64,000 bases of DNA from Hygrophila difformis (GCA_030278955.1 JAOANR010000006.1:52046915-52110914); one strand, 5' to 3'; counted from the first letter of the stretch, positions 32,654 to 44,857 are shown. The notes: generated from the sequence alone by a model not told the origin. Translations and numbers: made by a program.

Positions 32654-33985
32654 GTGTGGTATCTTGATAGTGGTTTTAGTAACCACATGTCATGTGATAA
32701 ATCCAACTTTGTTAGCTTGGATGAATCTGTGAAGACGGAAGTCAAGATGGGAAATGGAGCTATCACCCAAGCATTAGGCCTGGGAACAATTGGAGTTCAA
32801 ACAAAGGAAGGTACAAAGTATATTCATGATGTTCTTTTTGTTCCCGATTTAAATCAAAGTTTATTGAGTCTTGGGTAACTTCTTGAACATAAATATACAC
32901 TTACCTTTGATGAACGGGAGTGTTCCATTTTTGACAAAAAGAATGATGGAAAATTGGTGATGAGAATTGAAATGCAAGCCGATCGAAGTTTCCCTTTGAA
33001 GCTAAAATATGATCGAAGTCGGGCTTTCAATGTGCAAAGCATCCCAGTGTCTTATGGCACAAGAGGTATGAACATTTAATTTTCCATAGCCTCTAAGAGC
33101 TTCAAAAAAAAGAAATGGCATATGGGTTACCACAGATTGAAGAGAAGCAGGGAGTTTGTGAAGGATGTGCACTTGGCAAGCAACATCGCAAACCATTTCC
33201 AAAAGGAGTCGCATGGCGAACCGAAAGAGTTTTGTAGTTGGTTCATACGGATATTTGTGGACCAATGAGAACCGAATCTCATGGAGGTAACAAATATTTT
33301 ATCTTATTTATTGATGAATTCTCAAGAATGGCGTGGGTGTATTTTATGAGAAACAAATCCGATGTGTTCTCAATATTTAAAAAATTCAAGAAGTTTGTTG
33401 AGAAACGAAGTGGGTCAATACATCAAGATGCTGAGAAGTGATCAAGGAAAGGAGTACACCTTAAATACATTCCAAAACTTTTGTGATGATGAAGGGATGG
33501 CGAGACAACTTGCTGTGGGATACACATCACAACAAAATGGAGTCTCGGAAAGAAAAAACCAAACTGTTGTGGAGATGGCGAAATTCATGCTTCACCATAA
33601 AGGCTTGCCAAATGAGTTTTGGGCGGAAGCTGTATACACAGCTGTATACTTGTTGAATCGAAGTCCAACTAAAGCACTGGAGGATCAAACACCAATAGAA
33701 GTTTGGAGTGGACGAAAGCCGTCGGTAAAGCATCTAAAAGTTTTTGGGAGCATAGCTTATGCCCAAATTCTGAAGGCGAAAAGGTACAAGTTTGATGAAG
33801 TTAGTGAAAAATACATTTTTGTAGGCTATAGTTCAAAATCAAAGGGCTATCGCTTATTCAATTTAAACACTAACAAAATTATCATTAGTCGAGATGTAAT
33901 ATTTGATGAAAATGCTACCTGGAAATTAGAAAGAAGAAAATGTTGTAAAACAGGATACTTGGATATAAGAGGAGCAAGAAAGTGA
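32654..33985 (+). pseudogene. Decayed protease and integrase of the outer Copia
   Basis: The protease site WYLDSGFSNHMSCD is at about 32657, in a frame closing at 32878. Integrase pieces follow: a finger remnant with stops (32980-33235), the core at 33238-33441 (VVHTDICGPM, LFIDEFSRMAWVYF), then a frame change to 33362-33985. That frame holds LRSDQGKEY, QQNGVSERKNQTVVEM and the tail FVGYSSKSKGYRLFN. The D,D,E core residues survive but are split between frames. Confidence 0.85.
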
Positions 33986-34099
33986 ATCAAATGGAGAAAG
34001 TGAGACTGACTCACCAGCAAGCAGTCCACCATCATCACCAAATCCAAGTACCAGTTTCTCAAGTCCAGCTCCAAGGAAAATGAAGAACCTGAGTGAGGT

Positions 34100-34465
34100 G
34101 TATGCAAGTTGCAACTTCTGCACTATTGAACAACCAAATTTTGATGAGGCTTATCAGGAAGAAGATTGGAGGAAGGCCATGGAAGATGAAATTAGAGCCA
34201 TTGAAAAAAAAAAAAAAAGCATAGAAGCTAGTGGAAAAACCAGAAGGCAAGGAAATTAACTGGATTGAAGTGGATATACAAAATCAAACATAATCCAGAT
34301 GACTCAATTCAAATGAAGAAGGCAAGACTCGTCGCGAAGGGATATGCACAACAACCCGGGATTGACTACGATGAAACGTTTGCACCCGTGGCTAGATTGG
34401 ACGCAATTCGAGGTTTTATTGCTACAGCTGCCCAGAATGGTCTAAAACTTTACCAACTTGATGTC
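34100..34465 (+). pseudogene. Outer Copia reverse transcriptase, first part, cut by the nested Copia
   Basis: Reads from about 34150 (DWRKAMEDEIRAIEKKK), a frame change at an A-run near 34205, then LKWIYKIKHNPDDS (34265 on), ARLVAKGYAQQPGIDYDETF and YQLDV, ending in the ATGTC target word at 34461-34465. The continuation KSAFLNGELQEEVYV is found at 39097, beyond the nested element. Confidence 0.88.
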
Positions 34466-34789
34466 TGCAGACTTTAGAGACCTGTACACACACATTCACA
34501 GCACCACATCTCTAGAAATTTCATTCTGCTTGATTTCATATTTTTCCAGACATTACAAAATAGGCAAAATGCATATACATGTGCTTACATACAAAAGATA
34601 AGACAAGCACATGTCAATCATACCAACTAATACTACTCTAGTCAACCCATATCCTAAAAATAAGGAATACCATTCATTTTTACCAAACTTACATAATTAA
34701 AGCAAAATATATCATTATAGAGTTTTTAGGAAATCTCAAATAGCTACTCCTCCTTTGAGATTTTTCTCAAAACTCCCATTTCTGCTCTT

Positions 34790-35366
34790 AGCTTTTCAAA
34801 TCTGGTACGAGGCAATCATTTGGTTAATATATCAGCCATTTGATCTTTAGACTTGCAGTAGATAACTTCAATTTCACCATTTGCTACAACATCTCATAGT
34901 ACATGATATTTCACACCTATGTGCTTCGTTCTACCATGAAACACAGGATTCTTTGACATAGATATTGCTGCTTTGTTGTCAACAAACAACTTAACAGCCC
35001 GTCCTTGATCCACTCCCAATTCAGTCAGCAACTTAATCAACCATTTGCTTGATTGGATGCATTGGCAGCATCTATGTACTCTGCTTCAGCAGAGGATTGT
35101 GCCACCACTTCTTGCTTTTTAGAGCTCCATGAAAACACCCCTGAACCAAATGTAAACACAAAACCAGATGTGCTCTTGAAATCATCAATGCTATCAGCCC
35201 AATCGGAATTAGCGTATCCTGTCAATTGGTCCCCATCACCAAAACCATAGAAAATTCCATAGTCAAAAGTTCCTTTCACATATCTAAGAACTCTTTTTGC
35301 AACTTTCATATGCACATCACCCGGAGAGTGCATAAATCTTGATAATAAACTTGTAGCAAACATCAA
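34790..35366 (-). pseudogene. Nested Copia: RNase H
   Basis: A frame at 35366-35037 has MFATSLLSRFMHSP, VLRYVKGTFDYGIF and EAEYIDAANASNQA, followed beyond a frame change by the tail region (KLLTELGVDQGRAVKLFVDN, then HVVRYHV-like remnants to about 34900). The acidic catalytic Glu and Asp remain recognisable, but the frame is interrupted. Confidence 0.82.
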
Positions 35367-35399
35367 ATCTGGACTGGTGTTTGTCAGTTATAACAAACC

Positions 35400-36346
35400 A
35401 CCCACCATGCTCCTGTATGTTGTTGAATTCACAACACATGCCTGCTCTTCTTTTGAGGCTTCTCATTCACCACAAGTGGAGTGTCAACTGGTTTGCTCCT
35501 CCACATTTTGAACATCTTTAACAAATCAGTTGCATATTTCTCTTCGCTAATAAAAAGTCGCTTGTTTGATTGATGAATTTCCATTCCAAGAAAATCACTC
35601 AGCTCTCTAAATCTGACATCTTAAATGCTTTCTTCATTTCTTTCTTAAAATCAGAAACTTGAAGATCATCATTTCCAGTTACCAAAAATCATCAAGATAA
35701 ATAAAAACAATGAGTTACTTACCTTCAACCCCCTTCTTTACATACAAAGTTTCATCATTGTAACTTCTTTCAAATCCCCATTGTTGCAAATGATTATCAA
35801 TCTTCATGTACCAAGCTCTAGGAGCTTATTTGTGGCCGTACAAGGCCTTATGCAATTTAAGCACCATTTCCTCTTTGCCAGGAACTTTGAAACCTTGTGC
35901 TTGCTCAACAAAAAGATCTTCTTCTAAATCCCCATTGAGGAAGGCTGACTTGACATCCAAATGAAACAATTTCCATCTTTCTTTTGCAGCAAGAGCAATA
36001 AGTATTCGAATAGTATCAAACCTTGCGACAGGAGCAAATGTATCTCCATAGTCAATTCCAGCTTCTTGTGCAAATCCCTTCACCACAGCCTTGCCTTCAA
36101 TTTGTTGAGAGTGCCATCTGAGTTTAACTTGGTTTTATAGACCCATTTCAATCCTAACACATTTCTCCCTTCAGGTTTAGTAACCATTTCCCAAGTCTTG
36201 TTCTTTATTATCATTGAAATATCCTCCTTCATTGCTTGTACCCAATTCTTGTTCTCCATGGCTTCTTCAAAACAGAGGTTCTGTTGCATAATTGCATTTT
36301 TCATATATCTATTGTAAGTTTCTTGTTTTCTTACTAACTTCATCAT
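35400..36346 (-). pseudogene. Nested Copia: reverse transcriptase
   Basis: The RT reads through three frames: 36346-36080 ([33 protein letters not shown]), 36086-35826 ([41 protein letters not shown]) and remnants to about 35400. The region of the catalytic YVDD (about 35690) is damaged. Stops and frameshifts prove loss of function. Confidence 0.85.
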
Positions 36347-36475
36347 CTAAATGGATATCATCATCTTTAGCTTGAGATATAGATTTGACTTGTGTACTGC
36401 TGCAATCCCCAAATTTTGCTTGTTAGAATTGATCACTAAGTTGTTCCACTTGTTTTGATTCCCAATTCCAGTAAC

Positions 36476-37321
36476 TCACTTCATCAAATACCTCACTTCA
36501 TCAAATACCACATCTCTGCTGATCCTCACTTTGTTGGAATTTAAATCATATACCCTGTAACCTTTTGTCATTGAAGCATAACCTAAAAAAATACCAGGTT
36601 GTGCTTTCTGATCCAGCTTTGTTCTCATAACTGATGGATAATGTATATAACAAATGCACCCAAATACTCTCATGTGCTTTGAGGAAGGCTTGCACCCACT
36701 CCAAGCCTCTATTGGTGTGGAACTTTTAACTGAAGAAGTGTATAACATGTTCTGAATATACACAGCTGTTGAGGCTGCCTCTGCCCAAAATTTATTGAGA
36801 AGTTCCATATCAAACATCATGCATCTCACCATTTCCATTATGGTTCGATTTCTCCTCTCTGCCACTCCATTTTGTTCAGGAGAATAAGGGGTTGTAAGTT
36901 GATGGCTAATTCCATTCTCATAACAAAAGTGATTGAATGCACTTGAGTTATATTGCATTCCATTATCTGACCGAATTCCCAACAGCTTACACCCACTTTG
37001 GCTCTCAACCATCACTTTGAATTTTTTAAACACCTCAAATACTTGGGATTTTTGCTTGATAAAATATATCCAAGCCATTCTTGTAAAGTCATCAATAAAT
37101 AACACAAAATACCTATTTCCATTACATGATACTGCCTTCATTGGGCCACACACATCCGTGTGAACAAGCATCCGTGTGAACAAGCTGTAGCTTCTTTTCA
37201 GCTCTCCATGCTTTGGACTTAGGAAAGCTATTTCGATGTTGCTTGCCAACTGACATATTGTACACACTTCATTGGGATGAGATATTACTGGCATATCCAT
37301 GACCAAGATCTTATTTACCAT
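36476..37321 (-). pseudogene. Nested Copia: integrase core, still open over 281 codons
   Basis: The longest open piece of the nested element carries the finger end (CTICQLASNIEIAF), the core D (MLVHTDVCGPMKA), the second D (GIRSDNGMQYNSSAF), the E-containing block (PEQNGVAERRNRTIMEM) and the GYASMTKGYRVYDLN tail. Near 37160-37190 the word CATCCGTGTGAACAAGC is doubled, duplicating a few codons ahead of the first catalytic Asp. It is open but separated from the rest of pol by breaks. Confidence 0.85.
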
Positions 37322-37559
37322 TTAACTAAGAGCCTCATAGTGACAATGTGCATACCTTCTATGCCACAATCTTGATTCAGCTATGCATATATAATGGAAA
37401 ACTGTTATCAACCATTGGTAATTCAGCTACCAAGTTTCTATTCACATTATAAAGAAAAATAACTTATTTCTTTGAAAACCAAAATATATCCATTTTGCAT
37501 CAATTGTGCAACACTAAGCAGATTATGTGCCAAGTCAGGAATATAGAGAACATTTTTTT

Positions 37560-38736
37560 ATCAACATAGTACGTTTCTCATTCTTCACCTCAATGTCTCA
37601 TTTCCCTTTAGCTTGCATCATATCTCTATTACCAATCTTTACCTTTATTTTCACTGATTTATCAAGCCTGGAGAATAGATTTTCATCTCTTGACATATGT
37701 GAGGTGCATCCACTGTCAACAAACCAAGTATATTTGTTTGATTGACTGGTGCAATCAGTGACCTTGAAGAGACTAGCTTTAGTTTCTTCTTCATCTTCTT
37801 GTTCCCCTGCACAATTTGCTTGTTGAGGAGTTTGTGGTTGTCCCTTTTGTTGTTGCTGCTGGTGCTTTGCTCTACAACTCTTCTCAATATGTCCAATTTT
37901 TTTACAAGACTAGCATTGGACAGGCTTTTTCCCTTTCAACCAACAATCCTTCTCAAGGTGATTTGTCCTGTTACAAGAACTACAAGGTGGATGTTGGCCC
38001 TTTTTCTCATAACTCTTCTGGTTTGATCTTGGCTTGCTGCTATACTACAAGTTGTTCCCTTTATGCTTAACTTGAAAGCTTCTTCAGCTACCTCATCAAC
38101 CCTCAGACTTGTTCTTTGTTCTTGAGCTTGCAGCTTACTAATTAACTCTGCAATGGTGAGAGTTTTCAGATCACAGGTCTATTCAATAACAGACACTTTG
38201 GCCTCAAATCTTGATGGTAAACTCATTAGCATCTTCTCTACCACCTTTTGATCAGTAAAATCTTCACTCAATAGTTTCATCTTGTTCATCAAATCTATCA
38301 GCTTGGATGAGTACTCCTTGATAGAGTCACTCTCTTTCATCTTCAGCAACTCAAACTCTCTTTTGAGTGTTAGCACCTTCATCGATTTCACCCTTTCATT
38401 TCCTTCAAACTCATCTTTCATCTTATCCCAAGCTTCTTTGGGACTTTCACATGTCATTATCCTTGTAAATAGATTCTCTGTCACACCTGAAAAAATAGAT
38501 GAGAGAGCCTTTGGTTTCTTGCTTTCTCTTATTCATACCAACTACACCTGAAAAAAATAGATGCTCTTTATCTGGGCAATGGTTGGATTTTGCCTTAATG
38601 GAGTCGGATCCCTTCCATGTAAAACTGCTTCCCATAAACCTTGAGCTTCCAGGTAAGTCTTCATCTTGATTGACCACATGTGGTAATTTTCTCCATCAAA
38701 CATAGGAGGCCCCATACCTAAAGAGTTTGCAGCCAT
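37560..38736 (-). pseudogene. Nested Copia: gag, zinc knuckle and protease
   Basis: Gag starts at 38736 (MAANSLGMGPPMFDGENYHM). Near 38484-38560 a stretch of about 60 bp is doubled around the word CTGAAAAAAATAGATG. Gag resumes at 38484-38179 (PKEAWDKMKDEFEGNERV). A knuckle (CKKIGHIEKSC) lies near 37890-37910 and the protease site WFVDSGCTSHMS near 37700. Several stops separate the pieces. Confidence 0.82.
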
Positions 38737-39091
38737 CTCAACATAAACTAGGAACAAATCTCAACTCTTATATAGATCCCTTTGAGAAGAAGAGCTCTGA
38801 TGATACCACTGTAGACTTTAGAAACCTGTACACACACATTCACATCACCATATCTCTGGAAATTTCATTCTGCTTCATTTCATGTTTTTCCAGACCTTAC
38901 AAAATAGGCAACATGCATATACATGTGCTTTCATACAAAAGATAGGACACACAAATGTCAATCATACCAACTACAACTACTCTAGTCAACCCATATCCTA
39001 AAAATAAGGAATACCATTCATTTTTACCAAACTTACATAATTAAAGCAAATATATCATTATAGAGTTTCTAGGAAATCTCAAATAGCTACA

Positions 39092-40281
39092 ATGTCAAAT
39101 CTGCCTTCTTGAATGGAGAACTACAAGAGGAGGTGTATGTAAAACAACCTCAAGGCTTTGTCAGTGAAGAAAATGAATAAAAAGTGTACAAGCTGGAGAA
39201 AGCTCTCTAGGATTGAAACAGGCTCCGAGGGCCTGGTATAGCCACATTGATTCATAATTTATGGAGCAAGGATTTGAGAAAAGCATAAGTGAGCCAACCT
39301 TGTATGTGAAAATTGACGGTAACTCAAATATTCTCATTATCACCTTATATGTTGATAATTTGTTGTACATGGGAAACGATGAGAAGATGCTAGCAGATTT
39401 CAAAAATTATATGGTGAAGTATGAAATGAATGATCTGGGCCTAGTGCATCATTTTCTTGGCATGGAGATACAACAAAGTCAAGATGGAGTCTTCATTTGC
39501 CAAAAGAAATATGCTGAAAATATTCTCCAAAACTTTGGCATGTCTGATTGCAAGCCAGTGTCCACCACTTGTTGTTGGAAAAAAGCTCTTTAAGGATGAT
39601 GGAGAAAAGGCAGCTGATGGTGTTTCTTATTGGAGCTGAGTGGGAAAATTCGTTACCTCACAACGACAAGGCCCGACTTCATGTTTGCAGCAAGTTTGCT
39701 CTCAAGATATATGCAGAATCCTAGCCAAATGCATTTTGGAGCTGCCAAGAGAGTGTTGAGATACTTAAAAGGAACACTTAATTTTGGAGTCAAGTTCGAC
39801 AGGGGAGTTTGAAATTAAGCTACATGGTTTATGTGATAGTGATTGGAGAGGATGCCTAAATGACATGAAAAGTACTTCTAGGTATTGCTTTTCTCTTGGA
39901 TCAGGAGTATTTTCTTGGGCATCAAAGAAAAAAGAAAAGGTTGCTCAATCGACAGCGGAAGTGGAATATGTTACTGCAAGTTTTGCAGCTTCACAAGCTG
40001 TGTGGTTGAGGAAAATTTTTGGAGATATTGGTGAAAAGTAAAGAGGTGCTACTGTGATACATTGTGACAATAAATCTGCTATAAATATAGCAAAATATCA
40101 TGTCCATCATAGTCGGGACATTGCTATCAAACATCATTTCATCAAAGACTTGAAGATTGAGAAGTACAGTTGGAGTATTGCACAAGTGAAGATCAAGTTG
40201 TTGATAAAAACACTTCCAAAGGATAAGTTCAACTATCTTCGAGCAAGGCTGGGAGTTCAAGACAAGCACATTAAGGGGGAG
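39092..40281 (+). pseudogene. Outer Copia reverse transcriptase (second part) and RNase H
   Basis: Continues the RT cut at 34465: KSAFLNGELQEEVYVKQPQG (39097 on), a stop at about 39177, then the frame 39261-39593 with LYVDNLLYMGND. The usual YVDD is YVDN here, so a catalytic Asp is lost. RNase H follows in pieces at 39630-39812 and 39784-40041 (CDSDWRGCLNDMKSTS, AEVEYVTASFAAS) and the tail at 40054-40287 (HCDNKSAINIAKYHVHHSRD). The purine tract follows. Confidence 0.88.
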
Positions 40282-40566
40282 TATTGAAGTTAATGTGCTT
40301 AATATTGATTCATGTATGAACTAGATTCATCTTCCCTTCCAGTAAAGAAGATGCATTCACTTCTATCTATTTAGTCTTATTCATGAATTAGATATAATAT
40401 GATGAATGTATCTAGATGAACCTATTAAATGTTGTTGATACATTTGGGTTCTAGTATAAATATGTCATGCCTGTCATATGGAAGATCAATCAAATGCAAA
40501 ATATCATTTCTCCTCACATCTAAATATTTTCCTACGAGTATTACTTCTTCTGCCTATATTCTAACA
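40282..40566 (+). repeat. 3' LTR of the outer Copia
   Basis: The intact 285-bp copy starts TATTGAAG after the purine tract AAGGGGGAG and ends TTCTAACA, followed by the AGATC duplication. The start is TATTG where TGTTG would be usual. Both LTRs share this, so the change predates insertion. Confidence 0.92.
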
Positions 40567-41080
40567 AGATCTTGGGATTTCTTCTGCCATATTCCCTTTT
40601 CGGCTTTATACTCTCGTTCATATTTTGGCAACTAACGAATTGGCACCTCGTTTAAATCCTCCATTAATGCCCACATCATAACGGCTTGTAGCCTACTCCG
40701 AATCTGTTCAAACCCCATTTGGCACAACTTCTCGGTGCCATCCCGCATCTCATTTTTTTTTTTTTTCCTCCTGATTCAGCTTGCCCTTTTGGTCCCCTGG
40801 CCAACAGTTGGTCATAATAAACTAAAAGTATGTCTACACCAAGCAACTCATTAATTCTAGGCATCCCACTTAATACAACACTGCATGAACATCACTTTTG
40901 AGTAGGATTAGTTGAGTTATTTTTGGTTTACTCAGAACAAATTATACTAATCCAAAACAACACTGATTTGGTAATTCTCTTACTGTCAGGCTCGGATCAC
41001 TTGATATTCTTACTTTTGCTCCTGCCTCTCTTGGCCTTTGATGATATGTTCTTGTGTACCTGGCTTTCTGAGTGTAGGGA
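40567..41080 (-). other. Continuation of Gypsy-like debris and NLR upstream region
   Basis: Left of about 40870 the sequence probably continues the Gypsy-like debris from 29404, interrupted by the Copia, judging by a similar purine-rich minus strand. No motif settles it. A T-run lies at 40751-40768. Between 40870 and 41080 no coiled-coil exon for the NLR was found. A short plus frame rich in Leu (40923-41183) overlaps the NLR start in another frame and looks incidental. Confidence 0.35.
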
Positions 41081-43477
41081 ATGGCATACAATCGCAGGGG
41101 ATATGTTGCGCCCTGGATGGCTAAAAGGCCAGCTGGACATGGGAAGAAGTCTAATCGAAACGATTATGGAGGGCTACCCCTAAACAACCCCCCTAAACAA
41201 CATTCGGCCTTAAGCAATCTCCCAATAACTGATGGCATCAGTATGTTTAAGCTCTTATCTAGAGAAGATATTGAGGAGGCAGTCATGAACGCATTGAAAG
41301 ATAAAGATGTTAAAGTGATAGGGATATGTGGCATGGCCGGGATAGGCAAGTCTACCATGGCTAGAAATCTTTTGAATAGAGTAATGATGGATGAAACTTT
41401 GTTTGATGAAACTGCAGTGGCAGTCGTTGACAATCCAATAAACATCTTCAAAATTCAGAGTGATATTGCAAAAAGTTTACATTATGGAGGCATCAATCAA
41501 TTTGATTCTGAAGCAGAGAGAGCACGCCGATTATTTGAGAGACTTATCAAGAAAAGAGTACTCTTACATCTGGATGATATTTGGAAAGCCATTCCTTTGG
41601 AGGATTTGGGAATCCCTGTTCATCCCCATGGCTGCTGCACTGTACTTCTGACATCGCGCAACCAGAAAGCCTTATCACAGATGAACGCCACCAAGGTTTT
41701 TAACATTCAAACCTTACCTGAAAGTGAAGCATTGTCTCTGTTCAAATCTGAAATTGGAACTTGTGCAAATGACCCCAGTTTGACAGATATAGTTAAAGAA
41801 TTTGCAAAGGAATGCCAAGGTATACCTCTTTCCATTTCCTTTATTGGAAATGTTTTGAGAAACCAGGAAAAGCATGTTTGGCAAAATGCACTAAGACAAT
41901 TAAGAGAAGCACCAACTGAAAGAAGCCCAGTAGTAAAACAGCTGAAAAATTCATTTAGTGACTTGGAACCACAGGGACAATTATTATTCCTGCTTTGCTC
42001 CATTTATCCGAAAGATTCTGTTATTGAGCTTGAAGACCTCGTATGGTACACCATGGGGCTAGAGATGTTTAAAGGAATTCAAAATTTGGAAGATGCATGG
42101 AATGTGGTCTTCAAATCTGTTGACCTCCTTAAAAGCCGATTCCTTCTATTAGATTGTGGTTATGGAAATGAAGTTAAAATGCACGATGTTGTACGTGATT
42201 TAGGTCGTTCTATTGCTTCAGAAAAAGGACTAATTGATTCCCATGAAGAAAAATGGAAATATCTGTTTATTACAGAGGAAACATGGGTGCCTTCAGATCA
42301 ATTTTTGGAGTCCAAGAGTCTAAATCTATTAATAATACATCATCTCTCATCTTTGGAAATTAGTGATATTTCGTTTTTGGAAGGAATGTATAAACTAGAG
42401 GTGTTGTCTCTCCGAAATATTTCTTTCAACAAACTACCAGTAAGAATACATAGGATGAGAGTTCTTCGATCATTGATATTAGTGGGTTGCAGCTTTGAAT
42501 CTCTCAGTCCTGTTCATGTCCTAATAGATCTTGAAATCTTCATGTGCTGTGAATGTAATTCGATTAAAGAACTTCCAATTGAGATGAAATACCTAACTAA
42601 GCTCAAATTTTTCGATTTGTCTGATTGTGAAAACCTCAAAAGGATACCACGAGGACTCATATCAGAGTTGATTGAATTAGAAGAGTTGAAGATGTTGAAT
42701 AGCTTCAAGAAATGGGAAAAGTCAATAATGGCAGCTGAAGAAAACGGACAGGGTCAGAATGCCATCCTCAAGGAGGTCGAGTCACTCAAAAAATTGAGAA
42801 GATTAGAGATTGAAATAGAGGATACAAATTTAGTGGAAGAAGAGATGGAACTTCCTCCACAATTATCAGCATATAAAATACGTATTGGTGGAGGATTACT
42901 GAATCGGAATGTTGAGAAAGCATTGAGTGTGAGCAAATTATCAAGAATGCAGAAGTTCGGAAAGTGGATGCACGAGCTTGTAAGCACCACCCAAGGGTTC
43001 TATGCAGAAGGAGATGGATGGGAAAACTTGGACCTAAGGAATGCTCATAGCACCATCACGGAATTGGTAATTCAATCCTGTGGAGTGTCAGCACTAATAA
43101 CACAATTCAATGCTAATCCGAATCACCATGAGCTCCAGAATCTCTTCTTTTTGGAAAGAGCAGAGGAAGTGTTCTTATGTCTTGAAACACTTGTGATTGA
43201 AGATTGTAGCAAAATGAAACAAGTGTTCTTCTTGAATGAAAACAATGAGGATGATATTAGTATAACATTCCCTAGATTGAAGGTACTCAGCTTGATAAAA
43301 TTGCCAAGCCTCACAACTATTTGGAAAGGAATGCAGAGCATTGAACTCCCTTCCTTGGAGGAGTTGAATATCATTGATTGTAACCAATTGAAGTGTGTGG
43401 TTTCTGCAACCGAAAATGGACACATTTGTGGGGAGGAATGCGATGATGGAGAACTGCATTTATTCTGCGCCCGCAAG
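41081..43477 (+). CDS. NLR immune receptor, exon 1: NB-ARC and LRR (no N-terminal coiled coil)
   Basis: 799 codons start at ATG 41081. NB-ARC motifs in order: P-loop GMAGIGKST (84-92), RNBS-A-like FDETAVAVVDNP, kinase 2 LLHLDDIW (161-168; the final Trp marks the non-TIR class), RNBS-B LLTSRN (189-194), RNBS-C FNIQTLPESEALSLF, GLPL as CQGIPLS (245-251), RNBS-D LLCSIYP (304-310) and MHDVVRDL (367-374). Irregular LRRs follow from about 430. The family is nearest RPS5/At4g27190-like CNLs. These sense pathogen effectors and signal through nucleotide exchange. Only about 80 residues precede the P-loop, and they do not resemble a CC domain, so the N-terminus is truncated or altered. Exon 1 ends in CGCAAG before donor GTATGC, phase 0. 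Every NB-ARC motif looks functional. Confidence 0.9.
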
Positions 43478-43890
43478 GTATGCTAATACAGTTTTAATGC
43501 TTCCATACGATACGAGTTTTAATTTTGTTGCAGTTATATTTTTCTCTTCTTAATTAGTTACAATATATGAGAAGGAACAAATGAAAATTTGAACCATCAA
43601 TTCCAGAATTAAGGCCTGCTTTCAATCCTTTATAGTTGTTTGTTTGTTTGGAAATTAAACATTAAAAGAATTTAAATATTAAATTTCTAGCTAGTATGAT
43701 GTATTAAATTTCAATACTTCATAGTTGTTTGGAAATTAAACATTAAAGAATTTAAATATTAAATTTCAATCCTTCATAGTTGTTTGTTTGTTTAGAACTC
43801 CATACGTCAAATAAGATTTGAGAATATACTTCTAGCTAGTATGATATATGCTATCGATATAAAGAATATGGTGTCATTCACGGCTTGCAG

Positions 43891-44319
43891 GTTAAATTCA
43901 ACAAATTGGAACGACTATTCATACAAAATTTTGATGGCAATGCAAGTTTATTTTCATCTTCAGCGTCAGAAAATCTCACGAGTCTGAAGCAGCTAGAAAT
44001 TAATCAATGCCGCAACATGGAAAAGTTGATCACCGGCAAAAAGAATGAAGATTCAACATTATTTCCAGCTTTAGAGTACTTGGAAATTGAAAATATGCAA
44101 TCATTGAAGTGGATTTGCGAATGGGAGTGTACTCTCACGGTGCCATTGATGAGAGTAATGACTGCTGTTGGTATCCCAAATCTGAGTAAGCTGACATCTG
44201 GTTCTTTAAAAACACAAAACTTGTACAAATTGCTTATAGACCACGAAAGTCCACAAGAATTCAAGAAAAGGGAAGACTTGAATGAAGTCTATGTCATGCA
44301 TAAAAGAACCACTAGCGAG
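43891..44319 (+). CDS. NLR exon 2: further LRRs
   Basis: The acceptor CTTGCAG ends at 43890 and 143 codons follow in phase with exon 1, with LRR-type phrases (FNKLERLFIQNF, LTSLKQLEINQCRNMEKL, FPALEYLEIENMQSLKWI). This LRR/“EL-I-C” pattern matches exon 1. The exon ends ...TSE at donor GAG/GTACGT (44319), phase 0. The intron between (43478-43890) is 413 bp and contains a doubled stretch around TTAAATATTAAATTTC. Confidence 0.85.
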
Positions 44320-44741
44320 GTACGTTCCTCTACTTTTGTCCGAGAAGCACGAAATTCTTAAATTCGTAAAACTTTTGTGCCTTCAAAACTACCGGGAAAA
44401 AAAAAAAAAAAAAAACCCCAAATAGTCACATATGCTAGATTTCCCAAATCATCCCATAAAAAATCTATTAGGGGTGGGTAGGTCCGATTGAATAAGATTA
44501 GCAAACTTATCGAATGGATTCGGTTAATAGATTTTTGGTGGGATGGTTTGAGAAATCAAGCATAATTATGGACTTATTTGAATTGTTTTTTTTTTTTTTC
44601 TTCAAAACTACCATCACTTTTCCCATTTGTTCTTGATGGTAGTTCCTTGTAAAAGTTTTCAATATGATTTTTTGAAAAAAAAAAAAAAGAAACTAATTTT
44701 TACCATACGTATTTGCTGAATGTAATCCATTTCCACTCAAG

Positions 44742-44857
44742 ACATCGAAGTTGTCCGGAACTTCGACACCGAGTAAAACTGTTGGATCGACCTCTCAAAC
44801 AAAAGATGTTCTGCCTCCCATTGCCACGAGTAGTCAGCTCTCAGAAACCCCATCCAG
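44742..44857 (+). CDS. NLR exon 3: Ser/Thr-rich linker with a choice of end
   Basis: The acceptor is CACTCAAG (ends 44741). The frame reads TSKLSGTSTPSKTVGSTS and on to QLSETPS, a low-complexity Ser/Thr linker. Two readings are possible. Read on without splicing, TGA at 44859-44861 ends a 981-residue NLR. Alternatively CAG/GTGATA at 44857/44858 is a good donor leaving phase 2 (codon AG-), which fits the acceptor at 47319 and its first base A. The intron before this exon (44320-44741) has two poly-A or poly-T runs. I favour splicing but cannot prove it. Confidence 0.6.

Larger units (their letters stand above)
34466..39091 (-). mobile_element. Second Copia element nested antisense in the first
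   Basis: The element is flanked by ATGTC at 34461-34465 and 39092-39096. LTRs lie at 34466-34748 and 38810-39091 (TGYAGACTTTAG...AATAGCTACA). They are about 94% alike by eye, with changes such as GAGACC/GAAACC and CAGCACCAC/CATCACCAT. The minus-strand primer site has an odd form, TGGTATCATCAGAGC (38794-38808), three bases longer than the usual tRNA-Met match. Coding regions are all on the minus strand and broken in several places. It is younger than its host Copia but no longer functional. Confidence 0.92.
29405..40566 (+). mobile_element. Ty1/Copia element carrying two nested insertions
   Basis: The outer element starts TATTGAAGTTAATG (29405), ends ATTCTAACA (40566) and is flanked by AGATC at 29400-29404 and 40567-40571. 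Its 5' LTR is split by a MULE-like insert (29457-31384). Its RT is split by an antisense Copia (34466-39091). The 3' LTR is intact at 40282-40566 (285 bp). The primer site is TGGTACCAGAGC (31618-31629) and the purine tract AAGGGGGAG abuts the 3' LTR. All coding regions have stops and frameshifts. Removing the two inserts leaves an element of about 4.6 kb, normal for Copia. Confidence 0.92.

Noticed and set aside
40923..41183. Leu-rich plus frame overlapping the NLR start, considered as a missing coiled-coil exon
   Set aside because: It runs out of frame with the NLR and has no coiled-coil or EDVID-like motif.
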